A DNA stretch of 64,000 bases from Sphingobium sp. YR768 (GTDB lineage: Bacteria > Pseudomonadota > Alphaproteobacteria > Sphingomonadales > Sphingomonadaceae), in assembly GCF_900111125.1 (NCBI RefSeq), contig NZ_FOGE01000010.1:62001-126000 (forward strand), written 5' to 3'. Positions 7,749 through 16,501 of the stretch are shown here, piece after piece (position 1 is the first letter of the stretch; each line of letters opens with the position of its first letter). The notes beneath the pieces are model-generated. The model did no database searches and was not told the origin of the DNA. It saw only the letters and a program-made list of their open reading frames with translations. A program made the translations under genes and the position numbers.

Positions 7749-8999
7749 ATGACCGACCGAACCTCTTCCCCCGCCTATCGTGGCGTCGTGCTGGCGATGC
7801 TGCTGCTGGTCTATACGTTCAACTTCCTCGACCGGCAGATTCTCGGCATCCTCGCCGGGCCGATCAAGGCCGAGTTGCAACTGACCGACAGCCAGCTCGG
7901 CGCGCTGGGCGGCATCGCCTTCGCGCTGCTCTATTCGACCTTGGCGATCCCGCTGGCGCTGCTGGCGGACCGGACCAGCCGGACCTGGGTCATCACCGTG
8001 AGCCTCGCCATCTGGAGCGGCTTTACCGCCCTGTGCGGCGTGGCGGGGAATTTCACCCAGATGTTCCTGTTCCGCATCGGCGTGGGCGTGGGGGAGGCCG
8101 GCGGCGTCGCGCCTTCCTACGCCGTCATCAGCGACTATTTCCCCCAGCATCAGCGGGCGCGGGCGCTGTCCATCTATTCGCTCGGCATTCCGCTGGGGTC
8201 GGCGGGCGGCGTGCTGCTGGGCGGCTATATCGCGCAGACGGTCGAATGGCGCACCGCCTTCATCGCAGTGGGCATCATGGGCATCCTGATCGCGCCGCTC
8301 TTCCGTCTGGTGGTGCGCGAACCCGCGCGGCCGGCGCAGACAGGCGATGCCGTGCCGGTCAGCGCCGTGTTCGGCATCCTCGCCGCCAAGCGCAGCTTCT
8401 GGATGCTGGCGCTGGGCGCGGCATGCAGTTCGATGTGCGGCTATGGCGTCGCCTTCTGGTTGCCCAGCCTGCTGATGCGCAGCTTCGGCCTGGACCTGAT
8501 CGGCGCGGGGCAATTTCTGGGCGGGCTGCTGCTGCTCGGCGGCGTGGCGGGCGTGCTGCTGGGCGGTTTCCTGGGTGATCGCATGGGTGGCCGGGACAAG
8601 GCCTATTATGCCTGGGTGCCGGCGGTCAGCTATGTGGTCGGCATGCCCCTGTTCGTGATCGGCGTGCTGTCGAACAGTGTTACCTTCGCCTTCGCCCTGT
8701 TCCTGATCCCGCAGGCGCTGGTCTATGTCTGGCTCGGCCCGGTGCTGACCGCCGTGCAGCATCTGGTGCCGCCACAGATGCGGGCCAGCGCCTCGGCAAC
8801 CTTCCTGCTGATCAATAATCTGGTCGGGCTGGGGCTGGGCAGCTGGGCGGTCGGCAGCCTGTCCGACGCGCTGACGCCGACTTACGGCATTGAGTCGCTG
8901 CGCTATGCGATCGTCGCGGCGCTGGGTTTCTATCTGCTCGCCGGACTGTTCATGGCGCTGGCGGGTAAGGCGCTGCGCAAGGATTGGGTCGCGGCGTAA
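7749..8999 (+). CDS. MFS transporter, spinster-like
   Basis: 416 residues with about 12 hydrophobic segments. The first helix ends NFLDRQILGILAGPIK, the loop after helix 2 has LADRTSRTWV, and helix 4 has FRIGVGVGEAGGVAPSYA. These are typical of the spinster-like MFS group common in sphingomonads, often beside TonB receptors. It probably moves the substrate delivered by the upstream receptor across the inner membrane, or exports a product. The ribosome site is poor; a GGAG lies at the edge of the upstream inverted repeat, so the hairpin may affect its translation. Confidence 0.9.
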   Translation: MTDRTSSPAYRGVVLAMLLLVYTFNFLDRQILGILAGPIKAELQLTDSQLGALGGIAFALLYSTLAIPLALLADRTSRTWVITVSLAIWSGFTALCGVAGNFTQMFLFRIGVGVGEAGGVAPSYAVISDYFPQHQRARALSIYSLGIPLGSAGGVLLGGYIAQTVEWRTAFIAVGIMGILIAPLFRLVVREPARPAQTGDAVPVSAVFGILAAKRSFWMLALGAACSSMCGYGVAFWLPSLLMRSFGLDLIGAGQFLGGLLLLGGVAGVLLGGFLGDRMGGRDKAYYAWVPAVSYVVGMPLFVIGVLSNSVTFAFALFLIPQALVYVWLGPVLTAVQHLVPPQMRASASATFLLINNLVGLGLGSWAVGSLSDALTPTYGIESLRYAIVAALGFYLLAGLFMALAGKALRKDWVAA

Positions 9000-9017
9000 C
9001 GCCACGACCCACCGGGT

Positions 9018-10595
9018 TTACCGTTCCTTGGTCGCGCTGAACTTCACCTTGGGATGGCGTTCCTGCTGATAGCCGATGTCCCAGGCGCTCCGCGCCATGA
9101 AAACCAGATTGCCGTCCCGATCCTTGGCCATGTTGGCGCCATTATAGCTGACCAGATCCTTGATCGCGGCATCATCGCCGCTGAGCCAGCGGGCCGTGTC
9201 GAAGGGGGAGGGCTCCAGCCCCGCCGCGACCTTATATTCGGCCTCCAGCCGGGAGATCAGCACTTCGAGCTGAAGCTGGCCGACCACGCCGACGATCCAG
9301 TTGCTGCCGATTTCCGGATAGAAGACCTGAATGACGCCTTCTTCCGACAGGTCGTCCAGCGCCTTGCGCAGCTGCTTGGTCTTGGTCGGGTCTTTCAACT
9401 GCACGCGGCGCAGGATTTCCGGCGCGAAATTGGGCAGGCCGGTAAAGCGCAGGCCCGGCTTTTCGCTCAGCGTATCGCCCACGCGCAGCGCGCCATGATT
9501 GGGGATGCCGATGATGTCGCCGGGGAAAGCCTCGTCCGCCAGTTCACGATCCTGCGCGAAGAAGAGGATCGGCGAATGCACCGCCAGCGCCTTGCCCGAT
9601 CCCGACGGCGTCAGCTTCATGCCGCGTTTGAACTTGCCCGACACCAGCCGCATGAAGGCGATGCGGTCGCGGTGCATCGGGTCCATATTCGCCTGCACCT
9701 TGAAGATGAAGCCGGTGACTTCGCTCTGGTCGGGTTCGACGGCGGCGGGTTCGGCCGGTTGCGATCGGGGCGCGGGGGCATGGGCGGACAGGGCATCGAT
9801 CAGTTCGGTGATGCCGAACAGCTTGAGCGCCGACCCGAAATAGACCGGGGTCAGATCGCCCGCCCGATACCGGTCATGGTCGAATTCGGCATAGCCGCCC
9901 TGCGCCAGCTCCGCCTCTTCGCGCAGTCTGTCGAGCGCGCGGTCGGACAGATGATCGGCCAGCGCCGGATCGTCCAGGCCATCAAACTGGTGGCGCGTGC
10001 CGTCAAATTCGCGGCTGGGGCCGACCGGCTGCATCAGCCGGTTAGTGGCGAAGTCGTAAATGCCTTCGAACTCGCCGCCCATGCCGGCCGGCCAGCTCAT
10101 CGGGCAGACGTCGAGCTGCAACTGATCGGCCACTTCGTCCAGCAGGCCAAAAATTTCGCGGCCTTCGCGGTCGACCTTGTTGACGAAGGTGATGATCGGC
10201 AGGTTGCGCAGGCGGCACACCTCGAACAGCTTGCGCGTCTGCGGCTCGATGCCCTTGGCCGCGTCGATCACCATGACGGCGCTGTCGACGGCGGTCAGCG
10301 TGCGATAGGTATCTTCGGAAAAGTCTTCGTGGCCCGGCGTGTCGAGCAGGTTGAAGGTGATCGTCTCGCCATCGCGTGTCCGCTCGAACGTCATGACCGA
10401 GGAGGTGACGGAAATGCCGCGCTGCTGCTCGATCTTCATCCAGTCGGAGCGGGCGCGGCGGTTGGCGCCGCGCGCCTTGACCTCGCCCGCCAGATGGATC
10501 GCGCCGCCTTCCAGCAGCAGCTTTTCGGTCAGCGTGGTCTTACCGGCGTCCGGGTGGGAAATGATCGCAAAGGTGCGGCGGGATGGGATGGTCAT
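9018..10595 (-). CDS. prfC: Peptide chain release factor 3
   Basis: 525 residues from the ATG at 10595 (MTIPSRRTFAIISHPDAGKT); the in-frame extension upstream runs into the neighbouring repeat and is rejected. G1 is SHPDAGKTT, G2 region GISVTSSVM, G3 DTPGHEDFSEDT and G4 NKVD. The C-terminal part matches RF3 domain 3 (SDWMKIEQQRG occurs early, GVVGQLQLEVL late). RF3 is a GTPase that removes RF1/RF2 from the ribosome after peptide release. The length matches the family. No strong Shine-Dalgarno was seen. Confidence 0.96.
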   Translation of the reverse strand: MTIPSRRTFAIISHPDAGKTTLTEKLLLEGGAIHLAGEVKARGANRRARSDWMKIEQQRGISVTSSVMTFERTRDGETITFNLLDTPGHEDFSEDTYRTLTAVDSAVMVIDAAKGIEPQTRKLFEVCRLRNLPIITFVNKVDREGREIFGLLDEVADQLQLDVCPMSWPAGMGGEFEGIYDFATNRLMQPVGPSREFDGTRHQFDGLDDPALADHLSDRALDRLREEAELAQGGYAEFDHDRYRAGDLTPVYFGSALKLFGITELIDALSAHAPAPRSQPAEPAAVEPDQSEVTGFIFKVQANMDPMHRDRIAFMRLVSGKFKRGMKLTPSGSGKALAVHSPILFFAQDRELADEAFPGDIIGIPNHGALRVGDTLSEKPGLRFTGLPNFAPEILRRVQLKDPTKTKQLRKALDDLSEEGVIQVFYPEIGSNWIVGVVGQLQLEVLISRLEAEYKVAAGLEPSPFDTARWLSGDDAAIKDLVSYNGANMAKDRDGNLVFMARSAWDIGYQQERHPKVKFSATKER

Positions 10596-10624
10596 GATGA
10601 TTTTCTGGGTCGCGAGTAACAAAA

Positions 10625-10722
10625 CCCGTTCACCCTGAGCGAAGTCGAAGGGCTCGCCTGAACGGAGTGAAGGCACTTCGCTACGCTCAGTGGAGGGCTT
10701 CGACTTCGCTCAGCCCGAACGG
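10625..10722. repeat. Imperfect intergenic inverted repeat (CTGAGCGAAGTCGAAGG family)
   Basis: Left arm near 10625-10652 and right arm near 10695-10722 share CGAAGTCGAAG / CTTCGACTTCG cores with mismatches; the centre contains a further CTTCGCTACGCTCAG segment. It fills most of the space between the prfC start and the epimerase stop, so it may end transcription of the epimerase gene upstream of prfC. Confidence 0.7.
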
Positions 10723-10738
10723 AACCAAGGATGCGCCG

Positions 10739-11623
10739 TTACACGTCTGCCAGCGTCACGTCCATGCGGAAGCTGCGGCTATCCCCCGGCAGCAGCGCCA
10801 TGATGCCCTGCTTGGCCCAGACATCGCCGTCAAACCCCTCCAGATCGGCCATCCCGGCCCAGGGTTCGACACACAGATAATGGGCGCCCGGCTTTTGCCA
10901 CAGGCCCAGCCAGGGCGTGTCGGGGAAATCGATCTTCAGATGCGGCCGGCCCGGCGCGCCCCAGGTCAGCGACCGGCTGGCCAGATCGTCCCAGATCAGC
11001 GCATCGCCTTCGAACATGGCGTGGGTCGGGATCAGCGTGTCGCCCTCGACCGGCGAGGCTATGGTTTCGCGCGCGATCAGGCCCGGTTCCTCGCCAACCT
11101 TGCGGATCGGCGCGGGTTCGGGCTGTTCGAAAGTCACGCGATGCGCCTCCGCCGCGCCGCCATAAGGCAGCGGCCAGGCGAAGGCGGGGTGATAGCCGAA
11201 GGAAAAGGGCATGAGCGCCTCGCCCCGGTTGCTGACGGTGGCGGTCATGCGCAGGCTGGCGCCCTCCAGCACGAAACCCATGTCCAGCCGGAAGTCGAAC
11301 GGATAGGCCGCGCGCGTCTCCTCATCCGCCTCCAGCCGCAGCAGCAGGCTGTCCTCTCTCTGTTCCACCACCGCAAAGGGCTTGCGCCGGGCAAAACCAT
11401 GCTGCGCCATCGGATAATCCTGCCCGTCGAGCCGATAAATGTCGCCGCGCGATCGGCCGACAAAGGGAAAGAGCAGCGGCGCATGGCCGGTCCACCAGCG
11501 CGGATCGGCATCTGTCATCAGTTCGCGACCCTGCGCATCGGTCAGCGACCAGAGTTCGGCCCCCAGCGGATCGATGCTGGCGGACAGAGCGGAGGACGAA
11601 ATGGCGAAACGGGTGTCGGACAA
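10739..11623 (-). CDS. Aldose 1-epimerase family protein
   Basis: 294 residues if the TTG at 11623 (preceded by CAGGAG eight bases upstream) is the start; longer ATG starts would run towards or over the promoter and start of the divergent gene at 11751. The protein has the galactose-mutarotase-like beta-sandwich pattern: DPLGAELWSLTDAQG, WTGHAPLLFPFVGR, PMAQHGFAR (His), SFGYHPAFAWPL (His) and CVEPWAGMADLEGF (Glu). It probably interconverts sugar anomers or hexose-6-phosphates; the substrate is not known. The cytosolic location is inferred from the lack of a signal peptide. Confidence 0.87.
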   Translation of the reverse strand: MSDTRFAISSSALSASIDPLGAELWSLTDAQGRELMTDADPRWWTGHAPLLFPFVGRSRGDIYRLDGQDYPMAQHGFARRKPFAVVEQREDSLLLRLEADEETRAAYPFDFRLDMGFVLEGASLRMTATVSNRGEALMPFSFGYHPAFAWPLPYGGAAEAHRVTFEQPEPAPIRKVGEEPGLIARETIASPVEGDTLIPTHAMFEGDALIWDDLASRSLTWGAPGRPHLKIDFPDTPWLGLWQKPGAHYLCVEPWAGMADLEGFDGDVWAKQGIMALLPGDSRSFRMDVTLADV

Positions 11624-11750
11624 GGCTATCGGCTCCTGCGGGAACGGTATTTTCGCATAGCCCGGTGGCGCGCCCCTGTCTCCCATCCAGATTGTTTCGC
11701 AAGGGAACCGACAGGCCCCGTCACTGGTTTGGCGAAGCGGAGGATCTGTC

Positions 11751-12266
11751 ATGAAATCATTTGCCATTGCCATCGTCCTGGTGGGCCTGACGCCGTGCGC
11801 GGCGATCGCCCAAAATCAGGATAAGCCCAAGCAGGAAGAAGCCGACCAGAAGAAGGACGGCAATCTGGACAAGGCGGGCAAGATCGCCACCCAGCCGGCC
11901 CGCGACGTAGGGCTGGACAAGGAGGAAATTCCGCCCGTTCTGCTGAAGGCGGTGGAAAATCCCTATGCCGCGCCGCCCTCGCGCACCTGCAAGGGGCTGA
12001 AGGCGTCGCTGGGCGAACTCAATGCCGTATTGGGCGAGGATTTCACCGTCGGCGCCAAGGCGAACGAGAATCGTACCGGCAAGATCGCCGAGGCGGTCGG
12101 CAAGACGATCGTCAATTCGCTGATCCCCTTCCGCGGGCTGGTACGCGAAATCAGCGGCGCGGCCCCGGCCGAACGCCGCTTGCAAGCGGCAGTAACGGCC
12201 GGCATCGCACGCCGCGGCTATCTGCGGGGCATGGCGGCGGCCAAAGGATGCAAGGTCGCGAGTTGA
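11751..12266 (+). CDS. Secreted hypothetical protein
   Basis: 171 residues after a good GGAGG ribosome site. A signal peptide (MKSFAIAIVLVGLTPCAAIAQ) is followed by a Lys/Asp/Glu/Gln-rich stretch and a domain with two cysteines (about residue 80, in RTCKGLKASLGEL, and 167, in AAKGCKV) that could pair. I recall similar proteins in sphingomonads without assigned function. It is divergent from the epimerase gene and followed by an inverted repeat. Confidence 0.72.
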   Translation: MKSFAIAIVLVGLTPCAAIAQNQDKPKQEEADQKKDGNLDKAGKIATQPARDVGLDKEEIPPVLLKAVENPYAAPPSRTCKGLKASLGELNAVLGEDFTVGAKANENRTGKIAEAVGKTIVNSLIPFRGLVREISGAAPAERRLQAAVTAGIARRGYLRGMAAAKGCKVAS

Positions 12267-12274
12267 GATTCCAG

Positions 12275-12318
12275 TGCTCCTGCGAAAGCAGGAGCCCAGT
12301 TCTGCTTTCGCAGGAGCA
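12275..12318. repeat. Intergenic inverted repeat (CTCCTGCGAAAGCAG family)
   Basis: Perfect 17-bp arms at 12275-12291 and 12302-12318. The left arm is itself nearly palindromic (CTCCTGCGAAAGCAGGAG). The same family recurs at 23975-24049. Confidence 0.85.
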
Positions 12319-12366
12319 GCTTGAGATCGGCGTAAAGCGGGTTTCGCTTTCGCCATTTGGCCCTAT

Positions 12367-12792
12367 ATGGCGGGCATGACCGACATGCGCTCACTGGCCG
12401 ACATTCAAGAAGAGTTTGAGTTCTTGGAAAAGGACGATCGACACCGGCTCATTATTGATCTTGGTCGATCGCTGGAAGCCATGCCTGATGTTTTAAAAAC
12501 TCCCGCTACGCTTGTCCGGGGATGTCAAGCTCAGGTCTGGACCTACCCGATACGCAATGACGACGGCTCCCTACATTTCTTGGCAGACAGCACGTCGGCA
12601 ATAACTAAAGGCATTATCGCTTTGGTTTTGACGATCGTTCAAGATCAGCAGCCGAAAGAAATTTTGGCTGTCGACATGGATGAAGCGCTTCGTCCATTCG
12701 AACTGCAAAATCATCTGACATCAAATCGAACCGGTGGCATCCCCAACATGATCGCCCTGATCCGCGAAACGGCCGGGCGCTACACGGGGTAG
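12367..12792 (+). CDS. sufE: SufE family cysteine desulfuration protein
   Basis: 141 residues. The key sulfur-accepting Cys53 lies in TLVRGCQAQVWTY, and the C-terminal part has ITKGIIALVL and a GGIPNMI segment, all standard for SufE. It takes persulfide sulfur from the SufS desulfurase and passes it to SufBCD. It sits about 5.5 kb upstream of the suf operon rather than inside it. Starts at 12376 and 12385 are also in frame and none has a clear ribosome site. Codon use is visibly more A/T-rich than in its neighbours. Confidence 0.92.
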   Translation: MAGMTDMRSLADIQEEFEFLEKDDRHRLIIDLGRSLEAMPDVLKTPATLVRGCQAQVWTYPIRNDDGSLHFLADSTSAITKGIIALVLTIVQDQQPKEILAVDMDEALRPFELQNHLTSNRTGGIPNMIALIRETAGRYTG

Positions 12793-12866
12793 GGCGCAGC
12801 CTACCACGCAACTTTCCCCGCCATCGAAACATTATCCTTCCGTAACCGAATGGAAGGAGAGAGGCG

Positions 12867-13357
12867 ATGCGCGCCATCCTGATGATTGCGGCCGTGGCAA
12901 CGCTGGCCGCCTGTGCCGAAAAACCCAAGGCCCCGACTCAGCGCGAGCAGATCGGCCAGTCGTGGAAATATGAGGGCGGCGAAGGCAAGGCCGCCAAGGT
13001 CGCCTATATCGGCAGCACCAACAGCGTGGTGACGATGACCGCGCCCGACACTTTTTCGGTGCTGTGGTCCAGCCGCTCAAGGAAGGCGGGGCTGACGTCA
13101 CGGTGAAGCTGGTGGGCGCGCCCTTCACCTGCGACCTGTCCGATTGCCGGGTGAAGGCCACCACCGACGATGGCAAACAGCATGAATGGAAGGGGCGGAT
13201 GGCGACCAATGACGACGGGATCGCCATCGCGCCCTCGCAGGGGGCCTATGACGCGATCCGGGACGCGAAGAGCGTGAAGGTCGATCTGGTGGTTGACGGC
13301 AAGGAAAAGACCGCACCCTTCCAGTTCAACGTCGAAGGGCTGAATTTGAAGGGCTGA
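12867..13357 (+). pseudogene. Small lipoprotein gene interrupted by a frameshift
   Basis: The start follows a GGAAGGAGAGAGG ribosome site and encodes a lipobox signal (AAVATLAAC, Cys about residue 16). Frame 1 reads sensibly to TMTAPDTF and then breaks into SVLWSSRSRK, stopping at 13106. Going back one base in the T-tract 13052-13056 restores TFFGAVVQPLKEGGADVT and continues to 13357, ending NVEGLNLKG. The restored protein would be about 163 residues, a secreted beta-rich domain with a Cys pair near TCDLSDCRV. It may be a real mutation, a sequencing indel or slippage at CTTTTTC. Confidence 0.72.
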
Positions 13358-13359
13358 GT

Positions 13360-13429
13360 CGTCCTTGCGAGCGCAGCGAAGCAATCCACTGGCGTACCCA
13401 TGGATTGCTTCACTGCGCTCGCAAGGACG
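13360..13429. repeat. Intergenic inverted repeat (CCTTGCGAGCGCAG family)
   Basis: 29-bp arms at 13360-13388 and 13401-13429 with one mismatch (G-T compatible in RNA). It lies between the convergent lipoprotein and gamma-glutamyltransferase genes, so a bidirectional terminator role is plausible. Confidence 0.85.
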
Positions 13430-13433
13430 GATA

Positions 13434-15134
13434 TTATTCCTGCAACGACACACCGGGACTGCGCGGATCGGCCGCGCCGACCCAGCGACCGTCCGGCATG
13501 CGCTCGGCGGCATTGGCCTTCAGGCCCAGCTTGCTGATGCTGACGCGATGGCCCAGTTTCTCCAGCGGCCCCTTCATCGCTTCCAGCGAGGTGCCCTGTT
13601 CCAGCACCAGACCGTCGCCATTGAAGAATTCCAGCCCATGCGCGATCGAATCCTGCGCGGACAGGCCCCAGTCGAAATGGGCGATCAGCGCCTTGGCCAC
13701 CTGCATGATGATGGTCTTGCCGCCTGCTGCGCCGACGGTGAAGATGGGCGTGCCCTTTTCATCATAGACGATGGTTGGCGACATGGAGGAGAGCGGGCGC
13801 TTGCCCGGCTCCACCCGGTTGGCGACCAGCTTGCCGTCCCTTTCGGGCGAGAAGCTGAAATCGGTCAGTTCATTGTTCAGGATCACGCCATTGGCGATCA
13901 GTTGGCTGCCGAAGAAGCTTTCGATCGTGGAGGTCCAGCCCACAATGTCGCCATCATGGTCCACCGCGACGAAATGGCTGGTGCCGCTTTCGGGCTGGGG
14001 CAGCGATGCCGTGCGGGGCTGCGCGCCGGGCGGGGTGCCGGGCTTGTAGACGTTGAGCGCCTTGTTCAGCCGGATCAGCGAAGAACGTTGCTTGAGATAA
14101 GCAGGGTCGATCATGCCGCTGATCGGCACCGATACGAAGGCGGGGTCGCCCAGCCAGGTGTCGCGATCGGCATAGGCCAGCTGCATCGCCTCACCGATGA
14201 CATGCCAGGACCGAGGATCATCCTTGCCCCATTGCGCCAGCGGGAAGCGCTCCACCATGCCGAGGATTTCGAGCACGGTGATGCCCCCGGCCGAAACCGG
14301 CCCCATGCCGCACACGGTATAGACGCGATAAGGACCGCAGACCGGCTTGCGCGGTTCCGCCTTGTAGGCGGCGATGTCCGCTTCCGTCATCGGCACCGGA
14401 TTCTTCGGTGCGTTGGTGACGGCCTGACTGATCAGCCGGGCATTTTCGCCCTTGTAAAAGGCATCCGGGCCCTCCGCCGCGATCCGCTTGTAGAGCGCGG
14501 CGAGCGGCGGATTCTTCAGCAGCGTCCCGACCGGCGGCGGGGCGCCGTCGACCCAGAAATATTTCTGGATTTCCGGGAAGTCGGCCCAGATATTTTGCGT
14601 CGCGCGCAGCGCCGTGGCTGTGCGTTCGCCCAGTTGATAGCCATCCTGCGCATAGCGGATCGCCGGCTGGAACAGATCGGCCCAGGGCAGCTTGCCCCAT
14701 TTCTTGTGCGCGTCCCACGCCAGGCGCAGATTGCCCGGCACGCCGGCCGAATAGCCACCCGGCCAGGCTTGGATGAAGGGCAGGGGCTTGCCGTCCGGTC
14801 CCATGAAGCGATCCGGCCGGGCGGCGGCGGGCGCGGTTTCGCGGCCGTCGATCGAGTCGAGCACGCCGGTCTTGCCGTCATGATGCATCAGGAAACCGCC
14901 ACCGCCGATGCCGCTATTATGCGGTTCGACCACGCCCAGCGTCAGCATCATCGCGATCGCGGCGTCGGTGGCGCTGCCGCCCTTGCGCAATATCTCCTGT
15001 CCCGCCTGCGCCGCGCGCGGATCGGCGGCGGAGACGGTAGCGTTGGTCGACACCGGCTCCCGCGCGGCGGCGGGCAGGGGTGACAGGGCAAGGAGGGCGA
15101 CGGAGGCCAGCAGGCCAGAAATGCGAAGGATCAT
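13434..15134 (-). CDS. ggt: Gamma-glutamyltransferase, periplasmic
   Basis: 566 residues from the ATG at 15134, placed directly before a signal peptide ending LSPLPAAARE; an ATG ten codons upstream would spoil the signal. The conserved N-terminal half has DPRAAQAGQEILRKGGSATD and NSGIGGGGFLMHHDG. The nucleophile is Thr385 in SGTSHFVAVDHDGD, at the expected start of the small subunit after autoproteolysis. SSMSPTIVYDEKG and AAGGKTII follow. It hydrolyses glutathione or transfers gamma-glutamyl groups in the periplasm. It stands alone between two repeats. Confidence 0.95.
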   Translation of the reverse strand: MILRISGLLASVALLALSPLPAAAREPVSTNATVSAADPRAAQAGQEILRKGGSATDAAIAMMLTLGVVEPHNSGIGGGGFLMHHDGKTGVLDSIDGRETAPAAARPDRFMGPDGKPLPFIQAWPGGYSAGVPGNLRLAWDAHKKWGKLPWADLFQPAIRYAQDGYQLGERTATALRATQNIWADFPEIQKYFWVDGAPPPVGTLLKNPPLAALYKRIAAEGPDAFYKGENARLISQAVTNAPKNPVPMTEADIAAYKAEPRKPVCGPYRVYTVCGMGPVSAGGITVLEILGMVERFPLAQWGKDDPRSWHVIGEAMQLAYADRDTWLGDPAFVSVPISGMIDPAYLKQRSSLIRLNKALNVYKPGTPPGAQPRTASLPQPESGTSHFVAVDHDGDIVGWTSTIESFFGSQLIANGVILNNELTDFSFSPERDGKLVANRVEPGKRPLSSMSPTIVYDEKGTPIFTVGAAGGKTIIMQVAKALIAHFDWGLSAQDSIAHGLEFFNGDGLVLEQGTSLEAMKGPLEKLGHRVSISKLGLKANAAERMPDGRWVGAADPRSPGVSLQE

Positions 15135-15216
15135 GGCCGCCACCCTATCGCCCTGCCGCCGCATCGCAACCCCTTGGGATAGACGCAGGTTATGAGGCGA
15201 AGCCCGAACCGGTCAG

Positions 15217-15367
15217 AGTCTGTTTGGCCATGCGCCCTTGGCGCATCCGCACCGGCCCGCACCCCCACCCGACCGCCCAGATATGGTACCCTGATGGGTG
15301 GTCGGGTGGGGGTGCGGGCCGGTGCGGCCTTGAAAATGCGCTCTTCCGCGCATTTTCCAAACAGACT
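15217..15367. repeat. Dispersed cloverleaf-type intergenic element, copy 2
   Basis: 151 bases with four nested or adjacent stems. Outer 11-bp arms AGTCTGTTTGG (15217-15227) and CCAAACAGACT (15357-15367); hairpin ATGCGC-N5-GCGCAT (15230-15246); a 33-bp central hairpin (15247-15279 with 15295-15327, one mismatch) with loop GATATGGTACCCTGA; and hairpin AAAATGCGC-N6-GCGCATTTT (15333-15356). The three inner stems sit almost end to end inside the outer stem, like a tRNA-type cloverleaf. It ends one base before the pyrD stop codon. Confidence 0.9.
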
Positions 15368-15368
15368 G

Positions 15369-16421
15369 TCAGGCGTCGACGCCGACCAGCTCCGCAATGG
15401 TCTTCACCCCGTCACGCGTCATCAGCGCTTTGAGGCCCGCATTGATACGCTTCGCCAGATACGGCCCTTCATAGACCAGCGCGCTGTACAACTGGACCAG
15501 CGATGCGCCGGCGCGGATGCGGGCATAGGCCTGTTCCGCATTGGCGATGCCGCCCACGCCGATCAGCGGCAGGCGATCGCCCAGCAGGCGGCGGAAATCC
15601 TTCAGCCGCGTATGCGACAGGTCGGTCAGCGGCGCGCCGGACAGGCCGCCCGTCTCGCCGGCATGGGCCGATCGCAGCGCCGGGCGGGTGATGGTGGTGT
15701 TGGACACGATCAGCGCATCGACCCGATGATCGATACAGGCGGCGGCGATATCCTCCACATCGGCTGGTTCCAGGTCGGGCGCGACCTTCAGGAAGATGGG
15801 AGGGCCGCCTTCGGGACGCGCCGCCATCACAGCGCCCAACAGATCGTCCAGCGCCGCCCGCCCCTGCAAGGCGCGCAGGCCCGGCGTGTTGGGGGAGGAG
15901 ATGTTGACCGTCAGATAATCGGCCAGCGGCGCCATGCAGGTGACGCCGGTCGCATAATCGGCATTGGCGCGCCCGGCGGCCGTCGCCTCCTTGTTGGCGC
16001 CGATATTGATGCCGATGACAGGGCCGTCGCCTACCGCACGGCGATAGCGGGCGATGCGGTCGGCAGCCGCGCCCTGTCCGCCATTGTTGAAGCCGAAGCG
16101 GTTGATGACGGCGCGGTCCTCGACCAGACGGAACAGGCGCGGCTGCACATTGCCCGGCTGGGCCAGCGGGGTCAGCGTGCCCAGCTCGGCAAAACCGAAG
16201 CCCAGCCCATGCATTTTGTGCGCGACCCGGCCATCCTTGTCATAGCCCGCCGCGAGCCCGACCGGGTTGGGAAAGCGGATGCCGGCCACCACCGATTGCA
16301 GCATCGGATCGGGCGCCAACGGCGCGGCGGTGGGCATCATCCGCAATGCAGCGATCGACAGATTATGGGCGCGCTCGGCATCCAGGGTGAAGAGCAGCGG
16401 GCGGATCAGGCGATAGGACAT
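15369..16421 (-). CDS. pyrD: Dihydroorotate dehydrogenase, quinone type (class 2)
   Basis: 350 residues. The N-terminal helical segment (YRLIRPLLFTLDAERAHNLS) is the membrane-association region of class 2 enzymes, followed by GLAAGYDKDGRVAHKMHGLG, GFGFAELGTLTPLAQPGN, FGFNNGG, NISSPNTPG (including the catalytic Ser region), SNTTITRP and GVGGI. It oxidises dihydroorotate to orotate in pyrimidine synthesis and passes electrons to ubiquinone at the inner membrane. Its message ends against the copy-2 cloverleaf repeat, which may serve as its terminator. Confidence 0.96.
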   Translation of the reverse strand: MSYRLIRPLLFTLDAERAHNLSIAALRMMPTAAPLAPDPMLQSVVAGIRFPNPVGLAAGYDKDGRVAHKMHGLGFGFAELGTLTPLAQPGNVQPRLFRLVEDRAVINRFGFNNGGQGAAADRIARYRRAVGDGPVIGINIGANKEATAAGRANADYATGVTCMAPLADYLTVNISSPNTPGLRALQGRAALDDLLGAVMAARPEGGPPIFLKVAPDLEPADVEDIAAACIDHRVDALIVSNTTITRPALRSAHAGETGGLSGAPLTDLSHTRLKDFRRLLGDRLPLIGVGGIANAEQAYARIRAGASLVQLYSALVYEGPYLAKRINAGLKALMTRDGVKTIAELVGVDA

Positions 16422-16501
16422 GGCGCTGCCTATGCCAGCGATGCGCCGGGGCGTCGAGTCGCTGTTGCCAATGAGACACTATAGCGGGGCAAGGTTATTT
16501 C

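Noticed and set aside
11624..11773. Longer ATG start for the aldose-epimerase-like gene
   Set aside because: It would overlap the divergent gene at 11751 and no ribosome site supports it; the TTG has CAGGAG upstream.
13047..13066. Programmed -1 frameshift in the lipoprotein gene
   Set aside because: The sequence lacks a canonical X-XXY-YYZ heptamer in the correct phase and no strong downstream structure was seen; a simple indel is more likely.
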